Assembly (NCBI GenBank): GCA_039583875.1
Contig: CM077161.1
Coordinates: 62,997,885 to 63,061,884, forward strand
Direction: 5' to 3'
Origin: Platanthera guangdongensis
Taxonomy: Eukaryota; Streptophyta; Magnoliopsida; Asparagales; Orchidaceae
Length of the DNA: 64,000 nucleotides
Made by a program: the position numbers and the translations under genes. Below the pieces are notes generated by a model. It saw only the letters and a list, made by a program, of their open reading frames with translations. It made no database searches and was not told the DNA's origin. Shown here piece after piece: positions 1 to 11,855 of this stretch. Position 1 is the stretch's first letter. Each line of letters begins with the position of its first letter.

Positions 1-1120
1 TTTTTTCTTTGACCGAGCACTGCTCCGACTGCAAAATTGCTTGCATCGCACATGACTTCGAAAGGCAAAGTCCAATCTGGTGCCACCAAGATTGGAGCGG
101 AGATGAGTCGATCTTTGAGAGTCTCGAAGGCCTGCATACATTTTTTTTCGAAGTCAAACGGGATGTCCTTGACCAGCAAATTTGTGAGGGGCTTGGATAT
201 GGATGAGAAATCACTGATGAATCTTCTGTAGAAACCGGCATGTCCCAAGAAGCTGCGGATCCCCTTGGCGGAAGATGGAGGAGGAAGATTTTTGATGATA
301 ATGGCTTTTGCTTGGTCGACTTCGAGCCCCCTGTGAGAGACTTTGTGGCCTAAGACAATGCCCTCGCGAACCATGAAATGACATTTTTCCCAATTCAAGA
401 CAAGGTTTGTATCCTCACAACGCTTCAGAGCTTTGTCTAGATTCACAAGGCAGGAATCGAAGTTGTTACCGAAAAGGGAAAAATCGTCCATGAAGACTTC
501 GAGAAAGTCTCCAATCATATCACCGAAGATGGCAATCACGCATCTCTGGAAGGTTGCTGGGCCATTACACAATCCAAATGGCATTCTCCTGACTGCGAAG
601 GTGCCGGAAGGGCATGTAAACGTCGTTTTGTCTTGGTCAACGGGGTCAACTGTGATTTGATTGTATCCTGAGTACCCGTCGAGGAAACAATAGTATTCCT
701 GACCGGCCAATTTTTCCAGCATTTGGTCGAAGAAGGGTAGCGGGAAATGATCTTTGCGGGTGGCCTCATTCAGTTTCCGGTAGTCTATGCAGACTCTCCA
801 ACCGGTGACCACGCGGGTGGGTAATAATTCTTTCTTTTTGTTGGCCACCACAGTAATCCCGCCCTTTTTGGGCACCACTTGCACTGGGCTGACCCATTGG
901 TTGTCGCTGATGGGGTAAATGATACCCGCATCAAGCAATTTTATTACTTCTGCCTGTACCACTTCATGCATCTTGGGGTTTAGTCGCCTTTGAGGTTGTG
1001 CCAACGGCTTGTATTGATCTTCAAGTAGAATCTTGTGCATGCAGAACGCCGGGCTGATCCCTTTTATGTCGGCTAATGAATGTCCAAACACATTTTTATA
1101 TTTCTTTAAGACATTGACCA
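1..1120 (-). pseudogene. Athila-like reverse transcriptase/RNase H start, partial (A')
   Basis: Reverse transcriptase copies element RNA into DNA in cytoplasmic particles. Read on the minus strand, this region matches the RT of element A (22532-23651) base for base apart from scattered changes. It contains the MPFGLCNGPATFQ block near 584-546 and the catalytic FMDDFSLFG block near 490. It lacks the one-base deletion in the GGI segment that shifts copy A near 23400, so this copy is the less damaged one there. The window edge falls at the start of RNase H (LGQRKNK). No uninterrupted polyprotein is visible upstream because the gag-PR part has stops. Confidence 0.75.
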
Positions 1121-1126
1121 AGGCGA

Positions 1127-3073
1127 GTTCGTTGTCGACGGAGAGGGATGCAGAGATAATGACTGGGCACACTGTGCCTTCCTCTAGGAAAGCGTATTTC
1201 AGGGATTCGGGCAATGGCTTCAGAGGTGTGGCAGTGGTTGTGACGGTAGCATCCTCCTCTACCCACACTGGCTCGGCTGGGTCAAGAATCATCTCACTGT
1301 ACATGTCCGGTTCGTCGATCAAATCTGCTTCTTCTCAATTAGTGATTCTGAGATGTTGGGAAGGTTCATGTACGTTGAAAGAAATCGTTTCTTCCCCCAG
1401 ACTTAGGGTGAGCTCTCCTTGGTCAACGTTGATTATGGCACGGGCCGTGGCAAGGAAGGTCCGTCCTAGTATTTTAGGCACTTTGGGATCGGCCATCATG
1501 TCGAGAATGACGAAATCTGCTGGGAAGGCGAGGATGTTGACCATCACAGTAAGATCTTCCACTATTCCGGCCGGTTGTTTTACCAATCTATCAGCTAATT
1601 GCAACCTCAGGTGGGTGGGCTGTAAAATCCCAACTCCTAGCTCGCGGAAGACGGAGAGCGGCATTAGATTTATTGAAGCTCCCAAATCACATAATGCGCA
1701 TCCGAATCGGTGGAGGCCAATTCTACAGGGGATGGTAAAACTGCCCGGATCTCTTCGTTTGGTTGGGGAATAGTTGGCGAGGAGTGTTGACCATTCTTCA
1801 GTGAGATTGATCATTTTCAGTCCTTCTAAAGATTTACGCCGTGAGATAAGGTTCTTTAGGAACTTGGAATATCCTGGGATCTGAGTGATAGCCTCTGTCA
1901 GAGGTATACTTATTTGTATTCCTTTCATGATCTCGAGAAATTTATGAAATTGTTTTTCAGCCTTGTCGTTTTGCAGTCGGTGGGGAAATGGCGGCTTCAA
2001 GGCGTTCTTCACAGGTTGTAGTATTGCCATGGGTTCTTGTGTAGTAGGTGAGGACGGGGGTTCTTTATCAAATCGACGATGGGTTCGCGGAGTGATTATG
2101 CGGGAGGGTCAGGAAGCGAGGCCCTCTCTAGGCTTTTTCCGCTTCTCAATTTCATAGTATGTACTGTTTCCTGTTTTTGATTGACTGAACATAGTAACAT
2201 TTCCGTGAGAATCCCTATGGCGGTCTGTAGGTGCAGAATGGTGGTGGCTTGGTCATTGAACATCTCCATCATTTTACACGCGTAAGCAAAAAATTACTCT
2301 GTCTTTGACGAGAGATTATGGTCGGTGGCTTCATCAGAGACGACTGAATTTATCTCTACCGGAAAGTCGATGGAAGGCGGAGAGTTCCAATGCCTACTAG
2401 TTTGGGCAATGTTGTCTATAACTTCCTAGGCATCCTCGCTGGATTTGTTAAACAGAGTTCCACCAGCTGCGACGTCAAGTAATGGCCGGAATCTGTCTGC
2501 GATGCCGAAGTAAAAAGTTTGGATTAGTAGGATGTCTGACATTTCCACTCTGTAGCATTCCCTTCGTAGGGACTGGAAACGCTCCCATGTATCGAACAAG
2601 GTCTCTTCATTTCTTTGGGTGAAGGTGATGAGCTCCTTGTAATTGTCTATTGCTAGGATTGGTTGTCGGAATTTGGCCAAAAATTTCCCTTCGAGTTATT
2701 TCCAGGATGAGGATATGCCCTTCCGGATATCTTGATACCATCGCTTTGCTTCGTCTTTCAGGGAGAAGGAGAAGAGTCGGATCCTCTGCTGCTCGTTGTT
2801 GGCAGCATTTGGCGCACAAGTGTTGGAAATTTCTAAGAACTGCTGCATGTGGCATAGTGCATCTATTTTTCCGTCTCCGCTGAATTGATAGTTTTCGATG
2901 ATGTATTCGATGAGGTCTGGCGAGATCTTGAAACTTTTATTTCCCGTTTCTGCTCGGTATGTGAGGTTGATAAGGCTTGCTTTATAAGTCTGCTGCTGAA
3001 TTGTAGTCATTAAGAGAGGCATGAATGAAAAGGGGTAGTAGGCTACTAGATCTCCTGTGCCTCGACCCTGCAT
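1127..3073 (-). pseudogene. Athila-like gag and aspartic protease, decayed (A')
   Basis: Gag forms the particle and PR cuts the polyprotein. The reading begins at ATG 3073. Segments include the gag core with SFSLKDEAKRWYQDIRKG (near 2760) and the protease with DLGASINLMPLSVFRELG (near 1690-1640) and a downstream ILGRTFLATARA block. The frame from 2030 runs to a nonsense codon at 1335, where copy A (near 23867) still has Cys. Conversely this copy is open where copy A has stops: a GAA codon near 1823 and a CAG codon near 3000. A zinc knuckle is not obvious. Neighbours are the primer site 108 bases upstream and RT directly downstream. Confidence 0.8.
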
Positions 3074-3180
3074 TCACTGTGGCAAAAACTACACACTAGA
3101 AGGAAACAACAGTCAAAACAAAACAATACTAACTCTTATAACAATATTTGAAGTCATCCGAAGTCGCTCTACAGTTGCAT

Positions 3181-3198
3181 TCCCCGGCAACGGCGCCA
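3181..3198 (-). promoter_or_regulatory. primer-binding site, tRNA-Asp (A')
   Basis: On the minus strand TGGCGCCGTTGCCGGGGA lies six bases inside the LTR end. It is the exact complement of the 3' end of plant tRNA-Asp including CCA, as usual for Athila/Tat elements. It primes minus-strand DNA synthesis. Confidence 0.9.
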
Positions 3199-3204
3199 AA
3201 AACT

Positions 3205-4642
3205 TGATGCGTGTAAATCGGCAAGCGCACCGGTCGCATAAGTAATAAAGTTTTGGGAATAAATCCCCGAGTGTCGGTCTCTTGAGGAATGCAATTAGCG
3301 TAGAACGGCAACAGTACCGAGAATATCGTTATGAGAGTTATAAATAGAACAAAAAGGAAATAGAGGACTTGAGAGAATGTGGATGTTTGATCTACTGAAC
3401 TAGTAAAAGCTATGCGGGTCGAAGGCACCGCTTCACAAGGTGGAGTGGGTTTATCGGCCACGATGCTGAACTTCAGTTGGGCGAGTGGAAGGGAAGCTAA
3501 TGGATTGCAATGTTCTTGTGTGGAGTGCAATCGGATAAGACACGGGAATGGAGTGGATGTGAGGTGAGCGAGGCACATTCACAGACAATACTCACAAGCA
3601 GAAGAAAATACTAACATTTCATTAGCTATAAAATAAACTTGATGTTCATGGATGGAAATGTTCATTACACTGCTCAAAACATTCATACCACAGAGGAAGG
3701 GGAAGAGGAGTAAACTAAAAGAGAGTGAAGATCCACCGCGGGTCGTGGCCGGAGTAGCGAGTTGTCAATCCGCTTCCGGGCTCAGTCCAAGGAGGCTTCC
3801 GGTACAAACGAGCTGTCACCTCGAAGTCCTTTAAGTCTGTTCTCTCGGTTATCTACTTCACCAACTCCGCAGGAAAGCTTGGAGTTGAAGTCATCAATGG
3901 CCGAGGGCTTTGCCGGAGAGTTGAAAAGCTTCAGAGTAGTTAGCAATGGCTTCCCGACGAAGGTGGAAGTGATGGAGCAGCTGGAGAAGTGAAATGGCGA
4001 TTCCCGCGCACTCTTCGATCGCAGCAAATGACAGGCGTTGACCTAAATCGCGGAGCAGGGCCTTAAATACAGAGGCAGCAGAAGCAGTGCGCGCGATCAG
4101 TGGCGCACGACCAGTGGTCGTGCGCACTATAGGTCGATAATCGTGCGACTTTTCCAAATAAACCTACAACCTGGACAAGAAGCATCAGCAATATGCGCAC
4201 GAGCAGAGGCGCACGACCAGTGGTCGTTCGCACTACGGCCAGTGCTCGTGCGATTACCGAGACAGGATTAGGAAAAAGTGGATGTAATGCGCACGATCGA
4301 TGGCGCACGACCAGTGGTCGTGCGCAATAAGTCCAGTGGTCGTGCGCAGTATTCATGCAACGTCGGTGTCTCCCGAGCAGTTCCGAAGCACGCACACGAC
4401 CCCTGTACCAGCAGAAGGGGCAGATAGGCCACCAGAACGTGCACACCACATCTCCGAGATAGGGCTAAAGAATAACAAAAAAATAGAAAAACAGAAAGCA
4501 CAGAGAAACGGGCCTACAGTGCACTTAATCGTGAAATAAGTACATAAGCACAAATAAGCAATAAAGGCTCTCAAGTGTAGTGCTAAGACGATAAAACTAG
4601 CCCAGATGAGACCAAAAATCAGTGTAAAATATGGACTCATCC
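3205..4642 (-). repeat. Athila-like LTR shared by elements A and A' (1438 bp)
   Basis: The plus strand begins TGATGCGTG and ends GGACTCATCC; the partner at 25735-27172 has the same length and ends CATCA, so the last base here has mutated. On the minus strand it begins (T)GATGAGTCC and ends GCATCA. A polypurine tract abuts the right side (4643) and a primer site the left (3198). It therefore serves as 3' LTR of A and 5' LTR of A'. A TATA-like stretch (minus strand GTATTTAAGGCC, about 4058-4070) follows the palindrome array in transcription direction. Confidence 0.9.
4080..4350. repeat. palindrome array in A/A' LTR U3
   Basis: Three 23-base palindromes (4103-4125, 4209-4231 with one mismatch, 4303-4325) have arms GCGCACGACCA and TGGTCGTGCGC around one G. 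Half sites flank them (GGTCGTGCGCA near 4337, AGTGCTCGTGCG near 4240). In transcription direction they lie just upstream of the TATA-like site, so they may be promoter elements. Confidence 0.85.
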
Positions 4643-4657
4643 CACCCCCAGACTTAA
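4643..4657 (-). promoter_or_regulatory. 3' polypurine tract of element A
   Basis: The minus strand reads TAAGTCTGGGGGTG immediately before the LTR. This is the typical Athila/Tat plus-strand primer. The same TAAGTCTGGGGG core recurs at 5165-5176, 6078-6089 and inside the gag-PR region. Confidence 0.8.
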
Positions 4658-6619
4658 CCATTTGCATGTCCCGAGCAAATCATTACTCAGTAGACCAGAA
4701 GATAGCTAACTGGCTTAGAAATTTCAAAAAGAAGTAAGACGAGAAATCAAATATATCATGGGTATAGAAGATCTAATAGAAAAACTTTTTAATTATACAA
4801 CGTAGTTTAAACTATTCGACAGACGTAAATAAATATTGTAATTGCTCAAAATTAGAATTCTGGAGAATCTTGCGATCGTGTGTAGGAAGAAAGTAGGCAG
4901 GCCACTAAGGTGAGCATTGCCAAAGTTCGGGACTCAGGATCACCTCCAAAGGAATCCACCAATGTCGGGGACCATACGCTTGCACGTTCACACTGTCTCC
5001 ACGGCGCGGGTTAGACTCAAGCGTGAATCAGTAGGACTTGTAGGAGGAAATGGGGCTTAGGCGACGACTTGGTAGTCAAAGATAAACATGAAGGCTTTAT
5101 GCAACCAAAGCGAGCGAAAAAAACCCAAACCAAGACAGCCACTGAGAAATGAATGGGGCACACGCCCCCAGACTTATCTTGAAATCCGGGTGTGAACACG
5201 GCTGAACCCGACCAAAATCAGTAAAGAGGATGGGGATCGAAATCTCAAAGCAATTCTTTCATATTTTTCTCTCTTTTGCGCGAATCAGCTTTTTATTTTC
5301 GTAACTTTTGTTTTCTTTTCTGCGCTAGCAATCCCCAAACGGAGCAATCAAAACGTGAATTAATTCAGCACCCCCAAAAATAATGTCCACTTATCACAAC
5401 CTCGACAAAACAGTAAATACAAATCAGTTCAAGCATTTGATTGCGATGGTGGGTATAGCTTCAGGCCTTGGTGAAAGTGAGTGGAGCTATATCAAAGGAA
5501 GGGTAGGCACAAATTTGGCATGCAATGGTTAACAGGTAGGAAAGGCTAAACAAGGCTCAAACTACCTAAAATGAAGGCCTACGTCATGCTCACGCTTGAC
5601 TAACCGTGCACCAATGCTTCGACAGTAGCTTAGGGCAAGTTCTTAGCCACCGAGAAAGATGGTCCTTCATCCCAACTCGAGTAATACGAGTCTAGTTGCA
5701 GCTACACACATTCCTACATTATCGTTCGATTATCCCAGATTCAGATTTTGAGCAGTACAAACAATATTTACGTGTGCAGGGAAAAAATAAATCTATGAGC
5801 ATAAAGAAAAATTAATTCTATCCTAACTCTACACAAACCATGAGTATTCGATTAGGAGCACTGCATGAGTTTCGAACTACTCAATCCTGAAATCCTAAGC
5901 TAGTACCACTATTTTAAAGTTTACACAAAAGCAATAACTTTGACTCGGGTTGTGCGCGTGGCTAAGAGCGCACTCGTGTGGGTGATGTAGTGTGTTCAAC
6001 ATAAAGCAAGAAATAAGTAAACAAGAAAATGGTATGCAACAGAAAGTGTGGTGAAGTGACCACATGCATGCTTTTCCCCCCCAGACTTAAAGTCAACAAC
6101 TAGTAAAAATCAGCAAGTCATATTTGATAAACAGCTAGGGTAGGAAGTACCTATGCTCAAAATTGAGCATACCAGTCATGCAATGAGATGTCCAAGTGCG
6201 GCCAAGTTGTCGCGCCTCAAATATTCCTACACCTGCGATTAAAGGATGCCAGCCAAACAAAATATGGAAACAGGAATATATGAATATATAAAAAGAAATC
6301 AAAACACAGCATAGGACCAAACGGTCCAACTTGGGTTGTCTCCCGAAAGCCCTTTTGTTTAGCGTCCTTAAGGTGGACCAAATACCTGTATTAGTAGTTC
6401 AAATAGAATATCGATACATAAAAAAAAAGAAAAGACAAGAGTCGGCTCCCAGATGGGCGCTCACAAAAATATAGTAGCTGTCTTGCTCAGAAAATATAAA
6501 CAATAGAAAAGAAACAGAAGGCGTGGTAGACTAGCTCTGTGGTGAGCTCCATTGTTGATCAAGGAGTGGTGTTATTACTTTGCACGGGGTCGGCGAGCTG
6601 CAGGCTGTGAGAGTCGCTG
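4658..6619 (-). other. 3' untranslated internal region of element A
   Basis: This 2-kb stretch between integrase and the 3' LTR holds no credible ORF; there is no sign of the env-like gene some Athila elements carry here. It contains two further polypurine cores (5165-5176, 6078-6089, both minus) and the minus-strand phrase GGGAGACAACCC near 6335-6345, which resembles the conserved phrase found after integrase in Athila elements. Confidence 0.6.
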
Positions 6620-7079
6620 GTGGTTGCGCCGCCATCATATCATTTTAACCGGTGCCCATTGACTTTGAAATTGTCTCCGCTTTTCCCGACTATTTCGATG
6701 GCGCCAAAAGGGGAGACTCCGATCACTGTGAAAGGGCCGCTCCACCGCGATTTGAGCTTGCCGGGAAATAAGCGGAGGCAGGAATTGTATAGCAAGACTT
6801 GGTCTCCTGGTTGGAAGTCTTTGGGGATGATTTTTTTGTTCTTTCTTTGTATAGCCGTGCATTTTCGTATGCAAAATGTCGGAGCTCCTCTAATTCGTTC
6901 AGTTGAGTGCGACGCTTATTGGCTGCGGCTTCGAGGTCCATGTTTAGCAATTTTGTTGCCCCTAGCGCTTTGTGTTCCAGCTCGACTGGTAAGTGGCAAG
7001 CTTTTCCGTAGACAAGTTGAAAAGGAGTCATTCCGATAGGGGTTTTGAAGGCGGTTCTGTACGCCCATAAGGCATCGTC
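6620..7079 (-). pseudogene. Athila-like integrase C-terminal part (A), split by element B
   Basis: Integrase joins element DNA to the chromosome. The minus-strand frame 7031-6723 has the [20 protein letters not shown] block that marks the end of the catalytic core in Athila/Tat integrases. The N-terminal and core parts lie at 21358-22113, on the other side of the 14.3-kb insertion B. The break falls at one TCGTC, and the reading frame agrees on both sides when B and one duplicate are disregarded. A one-base gain in a run of A (plus-strand T run at about 6831-6837) shifts the C-terminal tail into another frame, so the gene was also damaged by point changes. Confidence 0.85.
7075..7079. repeat. 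target-site duplication of element B, left copy
   Basis: TCGTC lies directly before the LTR start; the identical pentamer follows the right LTR at 21353-21357. Confidence 0.95.
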
Positions 7080-10000
7080 TGTAAGACCCCCCTCCCCCTT
7101 ACCAAGGAGGGCTACCGGATCTTATGCCCAGAACCGCCGTCTTACGGTGGCACTAACTCACGGGTTAGTCGACACCGCAACACGCCGATTCTGCCGGCTA
7201 GTACGATCATAAACCTGTAGGCCAATATGAGAAATAAGAAGTAAAACTGTGTATAAAATGCCATCAGTCCACAAGTCACAGTACAATCATATAGAAGAAA
7301 TGAATAGTACAATAGTCCACAGAATAGTACAGAAGAAAGAGTAAAAAGGGCTTATGCCCAGTACATCAAATCTCTCTCTCTCACAAAATAGTAAATGCGG
7401 AAGCTATACTAGAACATCAAGACTCGTCCCACCTGAGGACGCACAGTAGTAGTGGTAGCCTGCTGAAGCGGTATCTGCTCCTCATGTCCTGCCTCCTCGA
7501 CGTGCTGGTGCTCCATCTCCACGGGCTCCTAAAAATAGTTGGTCACCGACCATTAGTCAAAAAGACTAAGTCGTTTCCTCCACACCTCGCCCCGCAGCTC
7601 CTAGGCACCGAGCGGGAGGACGAAGCGGAGGACAACAAGGGGTAGCAAAATGGAAGCAGGTGACAATATCTATCTAAAGTGGTACTAAGTAATGAAATTC
7701 TACTCTAGCAATGCTAAGTACAGTACAAGTAGTAAGTAAGTAAGTACGGTGCAGTAAAGGAGAGTAAAGAAACAGCAGTATAAACAAGTAAATAAACTAA
7801 GCTACCTCTAAGCTATCATCACAAGCGTACCCTAACTTATATAAATGCCCATACAAATATATAAGTTAGGATTTCCAGGAAATTTAACTTATCATATAAA
7901 AGAGCCCATACTAATTTATATGATAAGGATCTATGAAGCGTATGCCCTAATTATGAATGAATGATATGATGCAATTTTTATGCGCAGGCAAGTGCAACTC
8001 ACACACAACGACTCTGTGATCACAGACCTTTAGTTCCCACTTTTTGAGAGCTAGCATCACTCTCGGGTACCACCGCTGTGGCTACGGCAGCAGCGGAGCG
8101 GGCGTCTCCGCTTCTAGACCGGTATGCACACTACCAGGCCTTAGACCCCTCTCATACGCCTCTGTACACGTCCAAGGTGCACTCTAGAGTCTTGCGTACG
8201 TACTTTGCTGACAAACCCGTCAGTCTTGTTGGGTCGGATGTGTGTTATCGGGGGTCGTCCTCCAGACCGCAGTGTAAAACAACCCACTGGCCCCTCTAAC
8301 TCCCACAACCGCCTGGTGCACCGTACTGCCATCGGTGTGACGAACGGCCAGTACCGCATGCCCCGCCACGATATTTATGCACATGCAAGTAACTCACACC
8401 GAGCCTTCCGCTCGCAGGACCAAAACCCGTCCTGAATCCCTCAAACCCAAACCCGGGTGAGAACGCACATTAGTGCCTTTATGTCAATTCCCTCCAACCC
8501 TAAACGGGTGAGCATATATCATGAAACTCTCCAACCCAAACACGAGCGAGAAGGTACAACCATGTCCTAACCTATTAAGCTACTCTTGTCTACGGTTTAT
8601 TATACTTAGAGATTTAAGGTTAATCCCAGGACTGCCCCCGGTATTCCCTGTGAAGGGCTCTCAAGGGGCACTAGGAACTGTGTTGGGATTACGCCCAGCG
8701 TTCCCTTTCGCAAGGATACTTATTTTAGTTGATGACTACCCATGTATCTCCCCAGCTCTCCTTATTGCTTAAGTATAACCCTAGTGACTTAAGGTGTTAC
8801 CGGGTACCGACGGTCTTCCGCCGATCCCCCACTCCAGTTGATGACCAAGACTTGCACTTTTGATCCCTCACTAAGACAACTCTACCCACCAGGGTCACTC
8901 ATGTTGAACTCTCTCTTATTTCTGCCGATAATCAATCCCCTGGTAATTCCCTAAGGCAAGACCTATTTGTGTTATATGCAGACCATGACCTATGTTTACC
9001 CTAGAAATGTGATCTTCCAAAACTTAAGGCATCTTGCCTCTAAATATTTATCCTAGGGTATTATGGACTAAGGGAACTACCCTAAAGATTCTCATAATTT
9101 TCCCTGGCCAAATGGTCTTTTAATTAATTCTTTTAATTTAAATGCTCGGCCACTTTACACATGAAGTGATTTGATTAAGCATCCACTGACTTAGGGAATT
9201 TTTCCTGAGATGTATATTGACCAAATATTGCTGCCTTCAAAATTTCACAATTTTCCTTAAATTATTTATTGTCATTTTCTATTTAATTACAATCCCACAT
9301 AAATTCCATTTTACACATGAAGTATAAGCATTACATATTCAAAAATTCCAGAAAATTTACAGAGCCTTTAAGACACTAAATTATGGCTATTGGCAGAGAT
9401 TCATCCAAATTGAATGTAAGATGGCCTATGGGATTCCATTTTAAGGTATTTACCAAAATGCCATTGTATTAGTTTAACACAAGTAATGTATCCAATAAAT
9501 TCTGAGAAATTCATGATAAACTAATAACAATATTTTATGACAGTAGAATAAATCCCAAATTTTTCAGAGGTATATATATATCATTTCAAGAATTATCATG
9601 ATAAGGGTAAAATGGGAAATTTAGGGTATCTACTCCAAGGTTCTTCAAAACAGAGAAATCATAATTTTCCTAGGTCAAGTGTGATGTAATCTATGCCTTG
9701 GTAATGTTGTTTGGATTTGTTCTTGAATAAATTCTATTTTCCAATTTTTAATTCCAAAATAGCTATTTTTAAAGTAAATTCCAATAAATGGAATTTTGAT
9801 TCCAAAAATTCCATCATTAATTTGAGGGGTGAAATTTACCCTAATGAACCACTGGAAATAATTTCATGACACTTGCATGTCACCATTGGGCTAAATACAC
9901 AAATTTGCATTTTTGCTATTTGCACACCAAGCCTTAACATAGGCTAGCACATGCAAGTGGATTCTCCCACATGCAGAGATCCCAAGGTGCTGAAAATTTT

Positions 10001-11771
10001 ATCAAGCACCAAGGGTGACCCCACTGACCCACCACCTAAATTTGGGGCCATGGGGAGGAGTAGAACTCCATATATGCCATTAATTTAAATTTTGATATTT
10101 TACCAAAAACTATAGGAAAATGTTTTCTAAAAATTCCTAAATTTTGGCAGGAGGTAAGTAAGCCCTAATAATGCATGTGCCCAAAATTTGGGATCATGGT
10201 GACTAATATTGAGACTAGGGCATCCAATATAATTTTTGACCTAGTCTAGGACCAGTCCTAGGAGAAAGGTCCTACAGGGCTGTACTCTACACCAAAATGT
10301 ATGTTTAGGATGGCATTTTAAAGGTACGAACCTAGGCTACAATTTTCATTAAGGGCCTAAGGTCTGGAAATGCCTCTAAGAGGCCTAAATTTAACTTGCA
10401 AGAGGGCTGAATATGTGTGACAGAAATGTTACTATTCATTTATTAATCCTGAATTATATTAAAATCGGCGCACGAATCTTAAAGCAAGATGGACGGAATC
10501 GGGTTATCGTCTACCTCCAGCCAACGGCTGAGATCGAGCCGACCTGGAGCGATTTTGCCGGCGGTTTCCGGCCAGCTGAGGCGTCGCCACCTCCGGCCAA
10601 TGGTGCCATCACCTTCACGGTGGTGGTGGCTATCATTTCCCGGCGATGGGGCGGCGGGAGACGGCGGCGACGGCGATCCCGAGCGGTTTCATAAACTTAG
10701 AGTTTTCTAGATTTTCTCACATGGCATCGGGCTCAATTGAGCCCGATCTCTCGCCTAATTGATCTAAGAGGCTAGTGCGGGTAGAGGTGAAGTGAAACGC
10801 ACCATAATCGGGGCTTGGCTGCGGGTCAGGCGGCGGTTTGCCGTGGTGGTGGTGCGCCGGCGAGCTCCTCCCCGAAAGTTGCATTCTCCACCGTTCTCCA
10901 TGTGTAAGTAGTCGAATTCTACTCCTCTGGACCTTCTGAAGCTAATGGAGGGGTTATTTGGGGCTGATAGAGGGTATATGGGGAGATAAGCCCAATGTGA
11001 GCTCGGTTTGAGCTTTGGTTGTGTCACCATGGGTGCCATGTGGCTCTCAGCCCTGGAATTCTACTGGAAATGAAGAGGGGAGGTCAGCCACTTGGTTTTG
11101 GGCAGCCAAAACCAGCTGATGGGGTGGCCATGTGGCCACCATTCCTCTTCATCCTCTTTCTCTCTCCACTTCTCCTAAAATTTCCAAATTTACCCCCTTG
11201 CATGCATTCTCTCTCCTGATTTAGAGGGGTAGGGTTGGTCTTGTTCACTTGGGCTGACTTTGGCCAATTTTAGTGGGCTTGGTCCAAGGGAACTTGACTT
11301 GGCCTTCATTTCACTCTTTAGGTCAATTTGTTGACCAAATTGACTTTTAGGGTTGACTGGTCAACTATGGTGGGTGGACTGACCCCACTTGGTGGGAATG
11401 GGTCTAGTGGCACCACCCAACTTGGTTTGGGTCAAGGGGGTGCCCCACTTAGGTTAATTAGGCCTATGAGTGTGGGTTTGACCAAATTAAGCCCAAGGTT
11501 GACCTTGGTCAACTGGGGTCAAAATGTTGACCCAGTGGCATACCCTAGGGTCCACTTAGATTGTTTTTAGGGTTAGGGCAATGTGGTGGGGTCATGGTGT
11601 GGCTAGGGTCCTCACTTAGGCTAGTTTGACCTAGTTTGACTATGGTCTTATAGTGGGCCCCACATGGCTACCACCCACTTCCTAGGGTCAAACTTAGTTG
11701 ATCACCTTAAGTCTCACTCATGCCTAACCCAATCTAAGTTGAGGGGTCCAGAAGTAACATGGGATGTTACA
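7080..11771 (-). repeat. 3' LTR of element B (4692 bp)
   Basis: TG...CA ends, nearly identical to 16664-21352. It contains a CT run (7372-7382), a GC-rich island at about 10470-10890 with many CGGCGG-type runs, long AT-rich stretches, and a dense TTGAC cluster at 11293-11690, which is the first 500 bases in transcription direction. Small ORFs inside it occur in both LTRs but show no recognisable domain. Confidence 0.95.
11293..11690. promoter_or_regulatory. W-box-like TTGAC/GTCAA cluster in element B U3 (3' LTR copy)
   Basis: About nine TTGAC and six GTCAA cores fall in 400 bases; fewer than one is expected by chance. Several are inverted pairs: GGTCAA-TTTG-TTGACC near 11331, TTGAC-TG-GTCAA near 11353, GTTGACC-TT-GGTCAAC near 11498. 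TTGAC(C/T) is the core site of plant WRKY factors. Confidence 0.75.
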
Positions 11772-11792
11772 AATTCCAATAAACAAGAAAAT

Positions 11793-11810
11793 AATTTCGT
11801 CCCCGAAATT
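11793..11810 (-). promoter_or_regulatory. conserved 3' motif before the 3' LTR of element B
   Basis: The minus strand reads AATTTCGGGGACGAAATT, a near palindrome usual just after pol in Tekay/Del elements and ahead of the polypurine tract. The expected G-rich tract between it and the LTR (11772-11792) is poor here, which is odd for a young element. Confidence 0.6.
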
Positions 11811-11855
11811 TAAGTTCAGGTCTACGGGGTTCATTTGCTAGAATTATCAAGAAAT

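Larger units (their letters stand above)
1..4642 (-). mobile_element. Athila-like Ty3/gypsy element A', partial
   Basis: This is the 5' part of a second Athila-like element, read right to left: LTR 3205-4642, tRNA-Asp primer site 3181-3198, decayed gag-PR 1127-3073 and RT to the start of RNase H at the window edge. It is collinear with 22532-27172 at a nearly constant offset of about 22,530 bases and differs by a few percent. Its LTR is also the 3' LTR of element A, because A's polypurine tract abuts it at 4643. The rest of the element lies beyond position 1. Confidence 0.85.

Noticed and set aside
8078..8772. Several 70-80-codon ORFs repeated at 17661-18355
   Set aside because: Same reason: LTR duplicates on both strands without any recognisable protein feature.
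10413..10710. Small ORFs in the GC-rich island of B LTRs
   Set aside because: Present in both LTRs only because these are near-identical; overlapping frames without domain. The GC-rich island is more likely leader/promoter sequence.
11250..11700. CRISPR-like or satellite array from repeated TTGAC motifs
   Set aside because: Spacing is irregular and spacers are not unique sequence of constant length; this is a eukaryotic LTR.
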